Source: Actinomycetospora soli
Lineage (GTDB): Bacteria; Actinomycetota; Actinomycetes; Mycobacteriales; Pseudonocardiaceae
Assembly (NCBI RefSeq): GCF_021026295.1
Contig: NZ_JAJNDA010000004.1
Span: forward strand, 368,254-432,253
DNA length: 64,000 nucleotides
Reading direction: 5' to 3'
This document shows positions 25,523-33,589 of this stretch, one piece after another. Below the pieces are notes generated by a model that was given only the letters and a program-made list of their open reading frames with translations, was not told where the DNA came from and did no database searches. The translations under genes were made by a program, and so were the position numbers. Position 1 is the stretch's first letter. Each line of letters opens with the position of its first letter.

Positions 25523-25938
25523 TCGGGGCGAGCGGAGCGACGGGGGACGGCATCGACCTGCCCGACGTCGTGACGCGGTACTTCACGGCGATCAACGCCG
25601 AGGACTACGACGCGCTGGGGCCGGTGTTCGCCTCGGACGCCGTGCTGCGCGCCGTCGGCGGGATCGAGCGCCACGGCCGCCAGGAGATCGTCGCGCACTT
25701 CCCGAAGGTGCTCGCCGGGCTGCCGGAGCACGACGACGAGCCGACCCGGGCCGTCGTCGGGACCCACGACGGGCACCCCGTGGTGACCGTCGAGATCCGC
25801 TTCGTCGGACGGACCCCGACCGGCGCCCCGGTCGGGTTCGACGCCGTGGACGTGTTCGACCTGGCGCCCGACGGCTCGGTCATCACGGCCCTGTCGACCT
25901 GGTACGACACGGCGGCGGTGGGGCGGATGGTGTCGTGA
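25519..25938 (+). CDS. NTF2/SnoaL-like protein
   Basis: This 139-aa cone-fold protein has VVTRYFTAINAEDYDALGPVFASDAVLR at its N-terminus and a C-terminal strand VITALSTWYD. It is coupled by ATGA overlaps to luciferase-fold genes on both sides. The pattern of an LLM oxidoreductase followed by an NTF2-fold protein is repeated at 8553/9497, which suggests the two families work on the same intermediates. Catalytic role unknown. Confidence 0.82.
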   Translation: MIGASGATGDGIDLPDVVTRYFTAINAEDYDALGPVFASDAVLRAVGGIERHGRQEIVAHFPKVLAGLPEHDDEPTRAVVGTHDGHPVVTVEIRFVGRTPTGAPVGFDAVDVFDLAPDGSVITALSTWYDTAAVGRMVS

Positions 25939-26927
25939 GCGGTCTGGGCGTGACGCTGCCCGTCGACGAGGGCCTGTCCGCCGGGCAGTACCTCGACCTC
26001 GCGCGGCTGGCCGAGTCGGCCGGGTTCACCGACGTCCTGGTGGGCGAGACCGCGGGCCCCGAGGTGTTCTCGATGCTCGGGATGATCGCCGCGGCGACCT
26101 CGCGCATCCGGCTGGGCAGCGGCATCGTCGGGATCTACCCGCGGACGGCCGTGACCACGGCGCAGGGCTTCGCGACGCTCGCGTCGCTGGCGCCGGGGCG
26201 GGTGTTCGCCGGGGTGGGGGCGTCGAGCCCGATCATCGTCGGGCAGTGGCACGGGCTGGACTTCGACGCCCCGCTCGCGCGGCTGCGGGAGTACGTCGCG
26301 GCGCTGCGGGCGGTGTGGTCCGGGGAGCGGACGGGGGTCGACGGGGCGCACGTGCGCTCGCACGGGTTCCGCAGCGGCTTCGGGCGGGTCGAGGTCCCCG
26401 TCCTGGTCGCCGCGATGAACCCGCGGATGCTGCGGCTGGCCGGCGCGATCGGCGACGTCGCGTTCCTGACGTGGACCCCGCCCGACGAGTACGCCGCCAA
26501 GATCGCGCTCGTCCGGGAGGGCGCGCGCGAGGCGGGCCGGGACCCGGCCGCCGTCGGGATCGCGGCGTCGTTCTGGGCCTACGCCGGGGACCGTCCGGAC
26601 GAGGCCCGGGAGCGGATGCGGCGGTTCGTGCTGCAGTACGCGATGGTGCCCACGCACCGGCCGTCGTTCCGGACGAGCCTCGCCGGACTGGACGAGGCGT
26701 CGGCGGCGTGGGAGCGGGGCGACCGGGCGGCGGCGCTGCGGGCCGTGGACGATGCGGCCGTGGACGCGATGTGCGCGCTCGGCTCCCCCGACGACGTGGC
26801 CGCGCGGGTCGCGGCGATGCGCGCGGCGGGGGTGGACCTGCCGATCGCGCTCACCCCGGGTGCGGTGGCCGGGGACCTGGAGGGCGCGGCGCAGACCGTG
26901 GAGCGACTGGGGACGGTGTCGGTGTGA
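25935..26927 (+). CDS. LLM-class oxidoreductase
   Basis: This 330-aa luciferase-fold protein has GFTDVLVGETAGPEVFSMLG (about 31-50), then RIRLGSGIVGIYPRT and a cofactor-loop segment FAGVGASSPIIVGQW near 95. It is divergent from the other three LLM proteins in the cluster. It sits between an NTF2-fold gene and a VOC-fold gene with 4-bp overlaps on each side. Its F420 or FMN preference is not decidable from sequence. Confidence 0.87.
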   Translation: MSGLGVTLPVDEGLSAGQYLDLARLAESAGFTDVLVGETAGPEVFSMLGMIAAATSRIRLGSGIVGIYPRTAVTTAQGFATLASLAPGRVFAGVGASSPIIVGQWHGLDFDAPLARLREYVAALRAVWSGERTGVDGAHVRSHGFRSGFGRVEVPVLVAAMNPRMLRLAGAIGDVAFLTWTPPDEYAAKIALVREGAREAGRDPAAVGIAASFWAYAGDRPDEARERMRRFVLQYAMVPTHRPSFRTSLAGLDEASAAWERGDRAAALRAVDDAAVDAMCALGSPDDVAARVAAMRAAGVDLPIALTPGAVAGDLEGAAQTVERLGTVSV

Positions 26928-27445
26928 TCCCGGACGACGTCGGGCTCCTGCGGCTCGACCACGTGGCGATCGCCGTCGCCGACCCGCGCGAGGGGGTGGC
27001 GCTCTACCGCGACGTGCTCGGCGGGCGCTTCCTGTTCGGCGGGGACTCGGACGAGCAGGGCATCCGGGTGCTGCAGTTCGCGCTGCCCGACGGCTCGAAG
27101 GTCGAGCTCATCTCCCCCACGCGCCCCGACGCCGGGGTCGCCCGCTTCCTCGAGCGGCGCGGCCCGGGGGTGCACCACCTGACGTTGGTGTTCGCCGACG
27201 TGGAGGTGGCGCTCGCCCGGCTGGCGGAGCACGGCTACGAGGTGGTGGACGTCGACCTGCGTCGTCCGGTGTGGCGGGAGGCGTACGTGCGGCCGCGGTC
27301 CGGGCTGGGCGTGCTGCTGCAGATCGTGGACTCCACGCTGCGCTGGGACGTGCCGGCGTCGCCGGAGATCACGGTGGAGCGCGTGCTCGCGGGCGACGTG
27401 GTGTTCACCGCCGACGAGACGGCGGTGCTGCGCGCGGACGCGTGA
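26924..27445 (+). CDS. VOC-fold protein, methylmalonyl-CoA-epimerase-like
   Basis: This 173-aa glyoxalase/VOC protein has two beta-alpha-beta-beta-beta modules. Residues His13, Gln51 and His84 or His85 fit three of the four metal ligands of methylmalonyl-CoA epimerase. The fourth position, normally Glu, appears as Gln133 in LLQIVD. A C-terminal tail of about 35 residues extends past the fold. GTG 26924 overlaps the previous stop. It may epimerise a 2-methyl-acyl-CoA or carboxylated CoA ester. The Gln change makes a different or no metal-dependent activity possible. Confidence 0.8.
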   Translation: MIPDDVGLLRLDHVAIAVADPREGVALYRDVLGGRFLFGGDSDEQGIRVLQFALPDGSKVELISPTRPDAGVARFLERRGPGVHHLTLVFADVEVALARLAEHGYEVVDVDLRRPVWREAYVRPRSGLGVLLQIVDSTLRWDVPASPEITVERVLAGDVVFTADETAVLRADA

Positions 27446-27472
27446 CCCGCACCGACCCGTCGTCCAGAAGGC

Positions 27473-28546
27473 TCAGACGTTGAAGCGGAACTCGACGACG
27501 TCGCCGTCCTGCATGACGTAGTCCTTGCCCTCCATGCGCACCTTGCCGGCGGTCTTGGCCGCGTTCATGGAGCCGGCGGTGACGAGATCGTCGTAGGAGA
27601 CGATCTCGGCCTTGATGAAGCCGCGCTGGAAGTCGGTGTGGATGACCCCGGCGGCCTCGGGGGCGGTGGCGCCGATCGGGATCGTCCAGGCCCGGGACTC
27701 CTTCGGGCCCGCCGTCAGGTAGGTCTGCAGCCCGAGGGTGCGGAAGCCGGCACGGGCGAGGGCGTCGAGACCGGGCTCGGTCTGGCCGATCGACTCGAGC
27801 AGCTCGGCGGCGGACTCGTCGTCGATCTCCAGCAGTTCCTGCTCGACCTTCGCGTCGAGGAACACGGCCTCGGCCGGCGCGACGAGCTCGGCGAGCTCCT
27901 TGCGCCGCGCGTCGTCGGTGAGCACGCCCTCGTCGGCGTTGAAGACGTAGAGGAACGGCTTGACCGTGAGCAGGTTCAGCTCGCGCAGCGCCGGCGAGTT
28001 CATCCCGGCCGAGAAGAGCGTGCGGCCCTCGTTGAGGATCGCCGCGGCCTTCTGGACCTCCTCGAGCACCGCCCGGCGGTCCTTCTGCATCCGCGACTCC
28101 TTCTCGAGCCGCGGCACCGCCTTCTCGACGGTCTGGAGGTCGGCGAGCACGAGCTCCGTCGCGATCGTCTCGATGTCGGCGGCGGCGTCGACCCGGCCGT
28201 CGACGTGCACCACGTCGTCGTCGGTGAACACGCGCACGACCTGGCAGATCGCGTCGGCCTCGCGGATGTTGGCGAGGAACTTGTTGCCCAGCCCCGCGCC
28301 CTCCGACGCGCCCGCGACGATGCCCGCGATGTCGACGAAGCTCACCGTGGCGGGCACGACCTTCTCCGAGGAGAACATCGCCGCCAGCCGGTCGAGCCGC
28401 GGGTCGCGCAGCGGGACGACACCGACGTTCGGCTCGATCGTGGCGAACGGGTAGTTCGCGGCGAGCACGTCGTTGCGGGTCAGGGCGTTGAACATCGTCG
28501 ACTTGCCCACGTTGGGGAGGCCGACGATGCCGAGGGTCAAGCTCAC
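27473..28546 (-). CDS. ychF: Redox-regulated ATPase YchF
   Basis: This 357-aa P-loop protein of the Obg/YchF family has G1 GLPNVGKST (residues about 9-17), G3 DIAGIVAGAS near 70, the YchF-type NxxE in place of NKxD, a coiled-coil insert and a C-terminal TGS domain. YchF hydrolyses ATP rather than GTP and binds ribosomes. It affects stress responses. GTG 28546 lies 8 nt after a TAGACT -10 element, so the transcript is probably leaderless. It marks the left end of the conserved core segment, immediately after the catabolic cluster. Confidence 0.95.
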   Translation of the reverse strand: MSLTLGIVGLPNVGKSTMFNALTRNDVLAANYPFATIEPNVGVVPLRDPRLDRLAAMFSSEKVVPATVSFVDIAGIVAGASEGAGLGNKFLANIREADAICQVVRVFTDDDVVHVDGRVDAAADIETIATELVLADLQTVEKAVPRLEKESRMQKDRRAVLEEVQKAAAILNEGRTLFSAGMNSPALRELNLLTVKPFLYVFNADEGVLTDDARRKELAELVAPAEAVFLDAKVEQELLEIDDESAAELLESIGQTEPGLDALARAGFRTLGLQTYLTAGPKESRAWTIPIGATAPEAAGVIHTDFQRGFIKAEIVSYDDLVTAGSMNAAKTAGKVRMEGKDYVMQDGDVVEFRFNV

Positions 28547-28554
28547 GGGGGTCC

Positions 28555-28560
28555 AGTCTA
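28555..28560 (-). promoter_or_regulatory. Leaderless -10 element for ychF
   Basis: TAGACT on the minus strand ends 8 nt before GTG 28546. This spacing would place the transcription start at or next to the first codon. Confidence 0.55.
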
Positions 28561-28640
28561 GGGATTGCATGGATCCGGACGGGTCGGGCGTGCGTCGGAG
28601 CGGGTGAAGGCCCTTCCCGACGACGGATGCGGAGACTCCC

Positions 28641-29147
28641 GTGATCGGCTCACGTTCCACCCTCGACACCCCCTTCGGCCCGTTCACCGCGGTGGTCGAC
28701 GCCGACGGCGTCGTGCTCGCGGCCGGCTGGACCACCGACCCCGGGCTGCGGCTGCTGCCGTTGATCCACGCGTCGCTCGCGCCGGACGAGGTCGTCGAGT
28801 GCGCCGACCTGGGGCCGGTGACCGCGGCCGTGCGGGCGTGGTTGGCGGGCGACCCGGCACCGGCCGCTGCGGTCCCGGTCCGCCAGCACGGCGGGGTCTT
28901 CATGCAGGAGCTGTGGGCGCGGATGCGGGAGATCCCGGCGGGGTCGCCGGTGTCGTACACCGAGCTCGCGACGCTGGCCGGCCGCCCCCTGGCCCCGCGC
29001 GGCGCCGGGCAGGCGTGCCAGACCAACGCGGTCGGGCTCTTCGTGCCCGACCACCGGGTCCGTCGCGGGGACGGCTCGCTGGGCGGCTTCCGGTGGGGTC
29101 TCGACGTCAAGGCGAAGCTGCTGGAGATGGAGGCCAACTGGCCGTGA
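28641..29147 (+). CDS. Alkyltransferase-like protein lacking the acceptor cysteine
   Basis: This 168-aa protein has the O6-alkylguanine-DNA alkyltransferase fold: SYTELA (Tyr of the active-site helix-turn-helix), an RGAGQACQTN recognition helix and the active-site strand. There the universal PCHRV reads PDHRV (codon GAC at 29072-29074), so the methyl-accepting cysteine is Asp. It therefore cannot work as a self-methylating repair enzyme. By analogy with alkyltransferase-like proteins, which carry Trp or Ala there, it may bind alkylated bases and flag them for nucleotide excision repair. It stands alone between ychF and rmuC. Confidence 0.82.
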   Translation: MIGSRSTLDTPFGPFTAVVDADGVVLAAGWTTDPGLRLLPLIHASLAPDEVVECADLGPVTAAVRAWLAGDPAPAAAVPVRQHGGVFMQELWARMREIPAGSPVSYTELATLAGRPLAPRGAGQACQTNAVGLFVPDHRVRRGDGSLGGFRWGLDVKAKLLEMEANWP

Positions 29148-29205
29148 CCCGGGCGAGCGCTGCGACGGGGGGAGACTGTCGGACCCCTGTGCTTCCGTAC
29201 GTGGC

Positions 29206-30501
29206 ATGACGATCACCGGCGTCCTCGTGGGGCTGCTCCTGGGGCTGCTGCTCGGCGCCCTGGGCGGGGCGCTCGTGGCGACACGGCTGGCCGCCGCGCG
29301 ACAGGAGGCGGCGGTCGCCGAGGCCACCCGCCGGTCCGGGGCGGCGGCGTCCGCCGCGCGGGCCGAGCTCGAGGCCGAGCGCCGGGCGGGGGCGGTGGCG
29401 CGGGAGTCGTTCGCCGCGCTGTCGGCCGACGCCCTCGCGGCGAACTCCGAGCAGTTCACGCGGCTGGCCGACTCCCGGATGCGCGAGCGGGAGCACGCCG
29501 TCGCCTCGCTGCTCGACCCCGTCGCCGCCACCCTGCAGCGGCTCGAGGGCCAGATGCGCAGCGCCGAGTCCGACCGGGAGGCGGCGTTCGCCGGGCTGCG
29601 CGAGCAGGTCGGGGCGGTCGCGGCGTCGGCGCGCGGGGTGGCCGGCGAGACGCGGGCCCTGGCGACGGCGCTGCGCACCCCGCACGTGCGCGGGCGATGG
29701 GGCGAGATGCAGCTCGAGCGTGTCGTGCACCTCGCGGGGATGGTGGAGCACTGCGACTTCACGCGGCAGTCCACGGCGGGGTCGGACGGGGCCGCGCAGC
29801 GCCCGGACATGGTGGTGCGGCTCGCGGGCGGCAAGCAGGTGGTGGTGGACGCCAAGGTGCCGTGCGCGGCGTACCTCGAGTCGCTGGAGGCGCCCGACGA
29901 CGCGTCGCGGCGGGAGCGGGCGGCCGCGCACGCCCGCCAGCTGCGGACGCACGTCGACGGCCTGTCCGCCAAGGCGTACTGGCGCAGCTTCGACCCGACG
30001 CCGGAGTTCGTGGTGATGTTCGTGCCGGGCGAGGTGTTCCTGTCCGCCGCGCTGGAGGCCGACCCCTCGCTGCTCGAGCACGCGTTCGCGGCCGACGTGG
30101 TGGTCGCGACGCCGACCACGCTGATCGCCCTGCTGCGCACCGTGGGCTACGCGTGGCGCCAGGAGTCGCTCGCGCGCGATGCCGCGGAGATCCACGCCCT
30201 CGGGCGGGAGCTGCACGCCCGGCTCGGCACGCTCGGCGGGCACCTCGGGAAGCTCGGCCGGTCGCTCGACGCGGGGGTGCGCGCCTACAACGAGACGGTC
30301 GGGTCGCTGGAGTCGCGGGTGCTGGTCACGGCGCGGCGCTTCTCGGAGCTGTCGGTCACCCGCGGCACGCTCGACGAGGTGGACCAGGTCGACCGGCGCG
30401 CGCGGGTGCCCGGTGCCCCGGAGTTCGCCGCGGACGACACGGTGGACGGCGTGCGGGACGGCGGGGCGGCCGAGGGTGAGGTGCGTCGATTGACCGGTTG
30501 A
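29206..30501 (+). CDS. rmuC: DNA recombination protein RmuC
   Basis: This 431-aa protein has an N-terminal membrane segment (about 5-27), a long Ala/Glu/Arg coiled coil (28-145) and the RmuC nuclease-like core. The core includes RGRWGEMQLERVV (about 164-176), VVDAKVP near 216 and FVPGEVFLSAAL near 270. RmuC limits recombination at inverted repeats in E. coli and is related to restriction-type nucleases. It starts 58 bp after the alkyltransferase-like gene. Given the many long hairpins in this chromosome, an anti-inversion role would be interesting, but that is speculation. Confidence 0.93.
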   Translation: MTITGVLVGLLLGLLLGALGGALVATRLAAARQEAAVAEATRRSGAAASAARAELEAERRAGAVARESFAALSADALAANSEQFTRLADSRMREREHAVASLLDPVAATLQRLEGQMRSAESDREAAFAGLREQVGAVAASARGVAGETRALATALRTPHVRGRWGEMQLERVVHLAGMVEHCDFTRQSTAGSDGAAQRPDMVVRLAGGKQVVVDAKVPCAAYLESLEAPDDASRRERAAAHARQLRTHVDGLSAKAYWRSFDPTPEFVVMFVPGEVFLSAALEADPSLLEHAFAADVVVATPTTLIALLRTVGYAWRQESLARDAAEIHALGRELHARLGTLGGHLGKLGRSLDAGVRAYNETVGSLESRVLVTARRFSELSVTRGTLDEVDQVDRRARVPGAPEFAADDTVDGVRDGGAAEGEVRRLTG

Positions 30502-30592
30502 GGACACGCCCGGTCCGTCGGTGGGCGGCGGATCCTCCGGACACGTGCTATCCCTCGCGCCGAGGGGCGCCGGGTGTCGTCCGCGCGCCCGC

Positions 30593-30598
30593 TACCGT
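30593..30598 (+). promoter_or_regulatory. Leaderless -10 element for the DUF6542 gene
   Basis: TACCGT ends 6 nt before GTG 30605, a spacing consistent with a leaderless mRNA. Confidence 0.45.
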
Positions 30599-30604
30599 GA
30601 TCGT

Positions 30605-31753
30605 GTGACCACGACGCGGGACGACGCGACGACGTCGGCGGCGCTCGCCGAGGTCGGGGAGGCGTCCGCGTTCCCGGGGCTGCGGGGTCTGCGCTGGTGG
30701 GCCGTGCTCCTGCTCGCGCTGGCCCTGACCGCCGGCGGGGTCGCCGTGGACGTCCTGCGCGAGGGCACCCTCGGCGTCGTCTTCCTCGCGGCGTACCCGG
30801 GCGGCTGTGTGCTCGCCGCGGTGCTCGCGCAACGGCGCGACATCTTCGTGCCGATGGTGCAGCCGCCGCTGCTGCTGGCGGTGTCGGTGCCGGTGGCGAT
30901 CGCCGCGACGGGCACGCTGCCCGCCTCCGGCGGACTGGTCTCCACCGCCCTCGCCGTCGGCGCGCCCCTCATCAACGGCTTCCCCGCGATGGCCGTGACC
31001 ACCGTGATGTGCGTGCTGATCGGCCTGGTGCGGATGCGGGTCCAACGGTGGCACCTGCCGGACGCCGAGGCGCGCCGCGAGCCGGTGCGTTCCGGGCCCG
31101 CGGCGGCGCCGACCCGCGACGCCCGACCGCGGGACGACCGGGACCGCGACCGTGAGCGGGACCGGGGTCGTGACCGCGAGCGGGAGCGGGAGCGTGCCCG
31201 CGAGGAGCGGGACCGCCGCGAGGCCGCCGAACGCGCCGACGCCGCGGACCGCCGCGAGCAGGCCGAGCGGGACCGCCGCCGGGCCCAGGAGCGGGCGCGG
31301 GCCGAGCGGGACCGCGAGATGGCCGAGCGCGACCGGGCCGCCCGGGAGCGTCGGGAGCAGGACCTCGCGGAGCGCGAGCGGGCCCGCCGCGACCGCGACG
31401 CGAAGGCCGGCTCGAAGAGCGGTTCGAAGAAGCGTCCGAAGGCCCGCGACGAGCGTCCGGACGAGCGCGAACAGCTCGCGCGCGGCGCCGCGGAGGTGCC
31501 GCCCGGTCCCATGCCGCGTCGGTCGCCGCTCAAGGGCGCCGGCCGCGACGAGGCTCCGGCCCGGGACAAGACGCCCCCGCGGGAGCCGGCGCCGCGCGAC
31601 CAGCCGCCGCGCGACCAGCCGGCACCACGGGACGCGCGCAGCCGGGAGGACCGCATGCGCGAGGAACGCCTGCGGGAGGAACGCCGCGCAGGCCCGCGTC
31701 CGCCGGGGGTGCACCCCGTGCGGGAACGTCCGCCGGAGCGGCCGCCGCGCTGA
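30605..31753 (+). CDS. DUF6542-type membrane protein with charged Arg/Asp/Glu tail
   Basis: This 382-aa protein has about four membrane helices in residues 28-140 (GLRWWAVLLLALALTAGG, then AAYPGGCVLAAVLAQRRDIF and a VQPPLLLAVSVPVAI stretch). These match the DUF6542 domain of actinomycetes. The cytoplasmic tail (about 150-382) is extremely rich in Arg, Asp and Glu in RDRERDR-like runs, followed by proline-rich RDQPPRDQPAPRD repeats. It is the positional counterpart of M. tuberculosis Rv1111c next to ispH and ychF. The tail is probably disordered and could bind nucleic acid or protein. Function unknown. Confidence 0.85.
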   Translation: MTTTRDDATTSAALAEVGEASAFPGLRGLRWWAVLLLALALTAGGVAVDVLREGTLGVVFLAAYPGGCVLAAVLAQRRDIFVPMVQPPLLLAVSVPVAIAATGTLPASGGLVSTALAVGAPLINGFPAMAVTTVMCVLIGLVRMRVQRWHLPDAEARREPVRSGPAAAPTRDARPRDDRDRDRERDRGRDRERERERAREERDRREAAERADAADRREQAERDRRRAQERARAERDREMAERDRAARERREQDLAERERARRDRDAKAGSKSGSKKRPKARDERPDEREQLARGAAEVPPGPMPRRSPLKGAGRDEAPARDKTPPREPAPRDQPPRDQPAPRDARSREDRMREERLREERRAGPRPPGVHPVRERPPERPPR

Positions 31754-31782
31754 CGCGCCTTCGCTCTCGCAGCCCTCGCCGC

Positions 31783-31840
31783 CGAGTGGCACGTCACGCA
31801 GGAATCCGGGCCCCCCGAACCTGCGTCAGTGACCACTCGC
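31783..31840. repeat. 58-bp imperfect hairpin, tandem copy A
   Basis: Outer arms CGAGTGG/CCACTCG, an internal loop, inner arms ACGCAGG/CCTGCGT and a GC-rich tip. It begins 30 nt after the DUF6542 stop. It is nearly identical to copy B, 91 bp further on. It can act as a terminator for the plus-strand gene. Confidence 0.8.
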
Positions 31841-31873
31841 GCAAACGGGACTGGCCGCCCGCGCCGCCCTCAC

Positions 31874-31933
31874 CGCGAGTGGCACATCACGCAGGAATCC
31901 GGGCCCCCGGACCTGCGTCAGCGACCACTCGCG
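31874..31933. repeat. 58-bp imperfect hairpin, tandem copy B
   Basis: Same design as copy A with a better tip (TCCGGG-CC-CCCGGA) and one extra CG pair at the base. It ends 7 nt before the ispH stop. The two copies together fill the convergent gap. Confidence 0.8.
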
Positions 31934-31940
31934 GGCGGGG

Positions 31941-32924
31941 TCAGCGCACGGCGTCGGGGCGCATGTCGCGCTTGAGCTCGCGCGGGAGCGAGAAGGTGAG
32001 CTTCTCGTTGGCGGTCGTGATCTCCTCGACCTCGGCGTAGCCCCGGTCGGCCAGCCAGTGCAGCACCTCGCCGACGAGGATCTCCGGCACCGACGCGCCG
32101 CTGGTGACGCCCACGGTGCGCACGCCCTCGAGCCACGTCTCGTCGATCTCTCCGGCGTGGTCGACCAGGTGCGAGTCCTTCGCCCCGGCCTGCAGCGCGA
32201 CCTCGACCAGGCGGACCGAGTTCGACGAGTTCTTCGACCCGACGACGATGACGAGCTCGCACTGCGGCGCCATCGCCTTCACCGCGACCTGGCGGTTCTG
32301 CGTGGCGTAGCAGATGTCGTCCGAGGGCGGGTCGGCCAGCGCCGGGAACCGCTCGCGCAGTGCGGACACGGTCTGCATCGTCTCGTCGACCGACAACGTG
32401 GTCTGCGAGAGCCAGATGACCTTCTCCGGGTCGCGCACCTCGACCGAGTCGACCGCGGCCGGGCCGTCGACGACCTGGATGTGCTCGGGGGCCTCGCCGG
32501 AGGTGCCCTCGACCTCCTCGTGGCCCTCGTGGCCGATCAGGAGGATGTCGTAGTCCTCGCGGGCGAAGCGCTTGGCCTCCTGGTGCACCTTCGTCACCAG
32601 CGGGCACGTGGCGTCGATCGTCTTGAGCTCGCGCTGCGCGGCCTCGGCGTGCACCGCCGGGGAGACGCCGTGCGCGGAGAACACCACGGTCGCGCCCTCG
32701 GGCACCTGCGTGGTGTCCTCGACGAACACCGCACCGCGGGCGGCGAGGGTGTTCACGACGTGGCGGTTGTGGACGATCTCCTTCCGCACGTACACGGGCG
32801 GGCCGTAGGTCTCGAGGGCCTTCTCCACCGCGACGACGGCACGGTCGACACCGGCGCAGTAGCCGCGCGGCTTGGCCAGCAGCACCTTGTGCGTCGTGGT
32901 CTCGGGCCCCGTGGTGACGGACAT
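31941..32924 (-). CDS. ispH: 4-Hydroxy-3-methylbut-2-enyl diphosphate reductase
   Basis: This 327-aa last enzyme of the MEP pathway turns HMBPP into IPP and DMAPP. The three 4Fe-4S cysteines are visible: [10 protein letters not shown] (Cys23), DATCPLV (near 106) and ICYATQNRQ (near 204). Catalytic Glu lies in the EGTSGEAP region. ATG 32924 sits 7 nt after a TACCCT -10 box, so the mRNA is probably leaderless. It is divergent from the lipid-droplet-type protein and xse genes, as in mycobacteria. It supplies isoprenoid units, including those for the Z-isoprenyl synthase at 47780. Confidence 0.96.
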   Translation of the reverse strand: MSVTTGPETTTHKVLLAKPRGYCAGVDRAVVAVEKALETYGPPVYVRKEIVHNRHVVNTLAARGAVFVEDTTQVPEGATVVFSAHGVSPAVHAEAAQRELKTIDATCPLVTKVHQEAKRFAREDYDILLIGHEGHEEVEGTSGEAPEHIQVVDGPAAVDSVEVRDPEKVIWLSQTTLSVDETMQTVSALRERFPALADPPSDDICYATQNRQVAVKAMAPQCELVIVVGSKNSSNSVRLVEVALQAGAKDSHLVDHAGEIDETWLEGVRTVGVTSGASVPEILVGEVLHWLADRGYAEVEEITTANEKLTFSLPRELKRDMRPDAVR

Positions 32925-32931
32925 GTCCCCG

Positions 32932-32937
32932 AGGGTA
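32932..32937 (-). promoter_or_regulatory. Leaderless -10 element for ispH
   Basis: TACCCT on the minus strand ends 7 nt before ATG 32924. Confidence 0.5.
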
Positions 32938-33040
32938 CGGATTCGGCGGCGCCGATCACGGGTGAGCGGGTGAACGTGAGCTATGACCAGCGCCCCGTGG
33001 CGATTCGCACACCACCGGCGGGTCCTGGCAGGGTGGGGAC

Positions 33041-33589
33041 ATGAGTTCCCTCCCGTTCCCGGTGCGTGTCGCCGCCGGACTGGTCGTCACCGCGGTCGAG
33101 GAGGTCCAGGCCCTCCCGCGGACGATCGTCGGCCTGCCGATCACCGCCGTGAGCACCGTGCTGCAGCTGTCCATGCGCGCACAGCAGGTCGTCACCGAGC
33201 TCGCCATCAAGGGCGACACCGCCCTCGAGGGCGGCCGGCCGGTCGAGGACGCGCCGTCCTGGGCCCGCTTCGACGACGACGTCGACACCGGCCCTGCGGT
33301 CGCCCCGTCCCGGCGCCCGTCGCTGGAGCAGGCCGCGACCAACGGCCACGCCCGCCCGCGCGGCCCGCAGGCACCCGCCGTCGGGACGCCGCAGGACACC
33401 GCGAGCGTCACCCCGGACGCCCTGCCCGGCTACGAGACGATGACCGTCGCGCAGCTGCGGGCGCGCCTGCGGACCCTGTCCGTCGAGCAGCTCACCGAGC
33501 TGCTCGCGTGGGAGTCCGCGCACGCCGACCGGCCGCCGTTCGTCACGATGCTGACCAACCGGATCGCCACCGTCACCGCGGAGCAGTGA
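33041..33589 (+). CDS. Lipid-droplet-associated-type protein
   Basis: This 182-aa protein has an N-terminal amphipathic/hydrophobic helix region ([22 protein letters not shown] to about residue 50), a proline-rich linker and a C-terminal helix ([25 protein letters not shown], cited in part). The place between ispH and xseA matches the mycobacterial Rv1109c position, whose homologues are annotated as lipid-droplet-associated proteins. The N-terminus would coat a lipid surface. It overlaps the xseA start by 4 bp, a puzzling coupling to a nuclease subunit. Function rests on annotation memory and gene order. Confidence 0.72.
   Translation: MSSLPFPVRVAAGLVVTAVEEVQALPRTIVGLPITAVSTVLQLSMRAQQVVTELAIKGDTALEGGRPVEDAPSWARFDDDVDTGPAVAPSRRPSLEQAATNGHARPRGPQAPAVGTPQDTASVTPDALPGYETMTVAQLRARLRTLSVEQLTELLAWESAHADRPPFVTMLTNRIATVTAEQ

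Noticed and set aside
1..27445. An integrated mobile element carrying the catabolic cluster
   Set aside because: No integrase, transposase, tRNA-end attachment repeat or base-composition break is visible. Transfer is possible but nothing in the window shows it.
31783..31933. CRISPR array
   Set aside because: Only two repeat units of 58 bp with internal palindromes, no short regular repeats and no cas genes.
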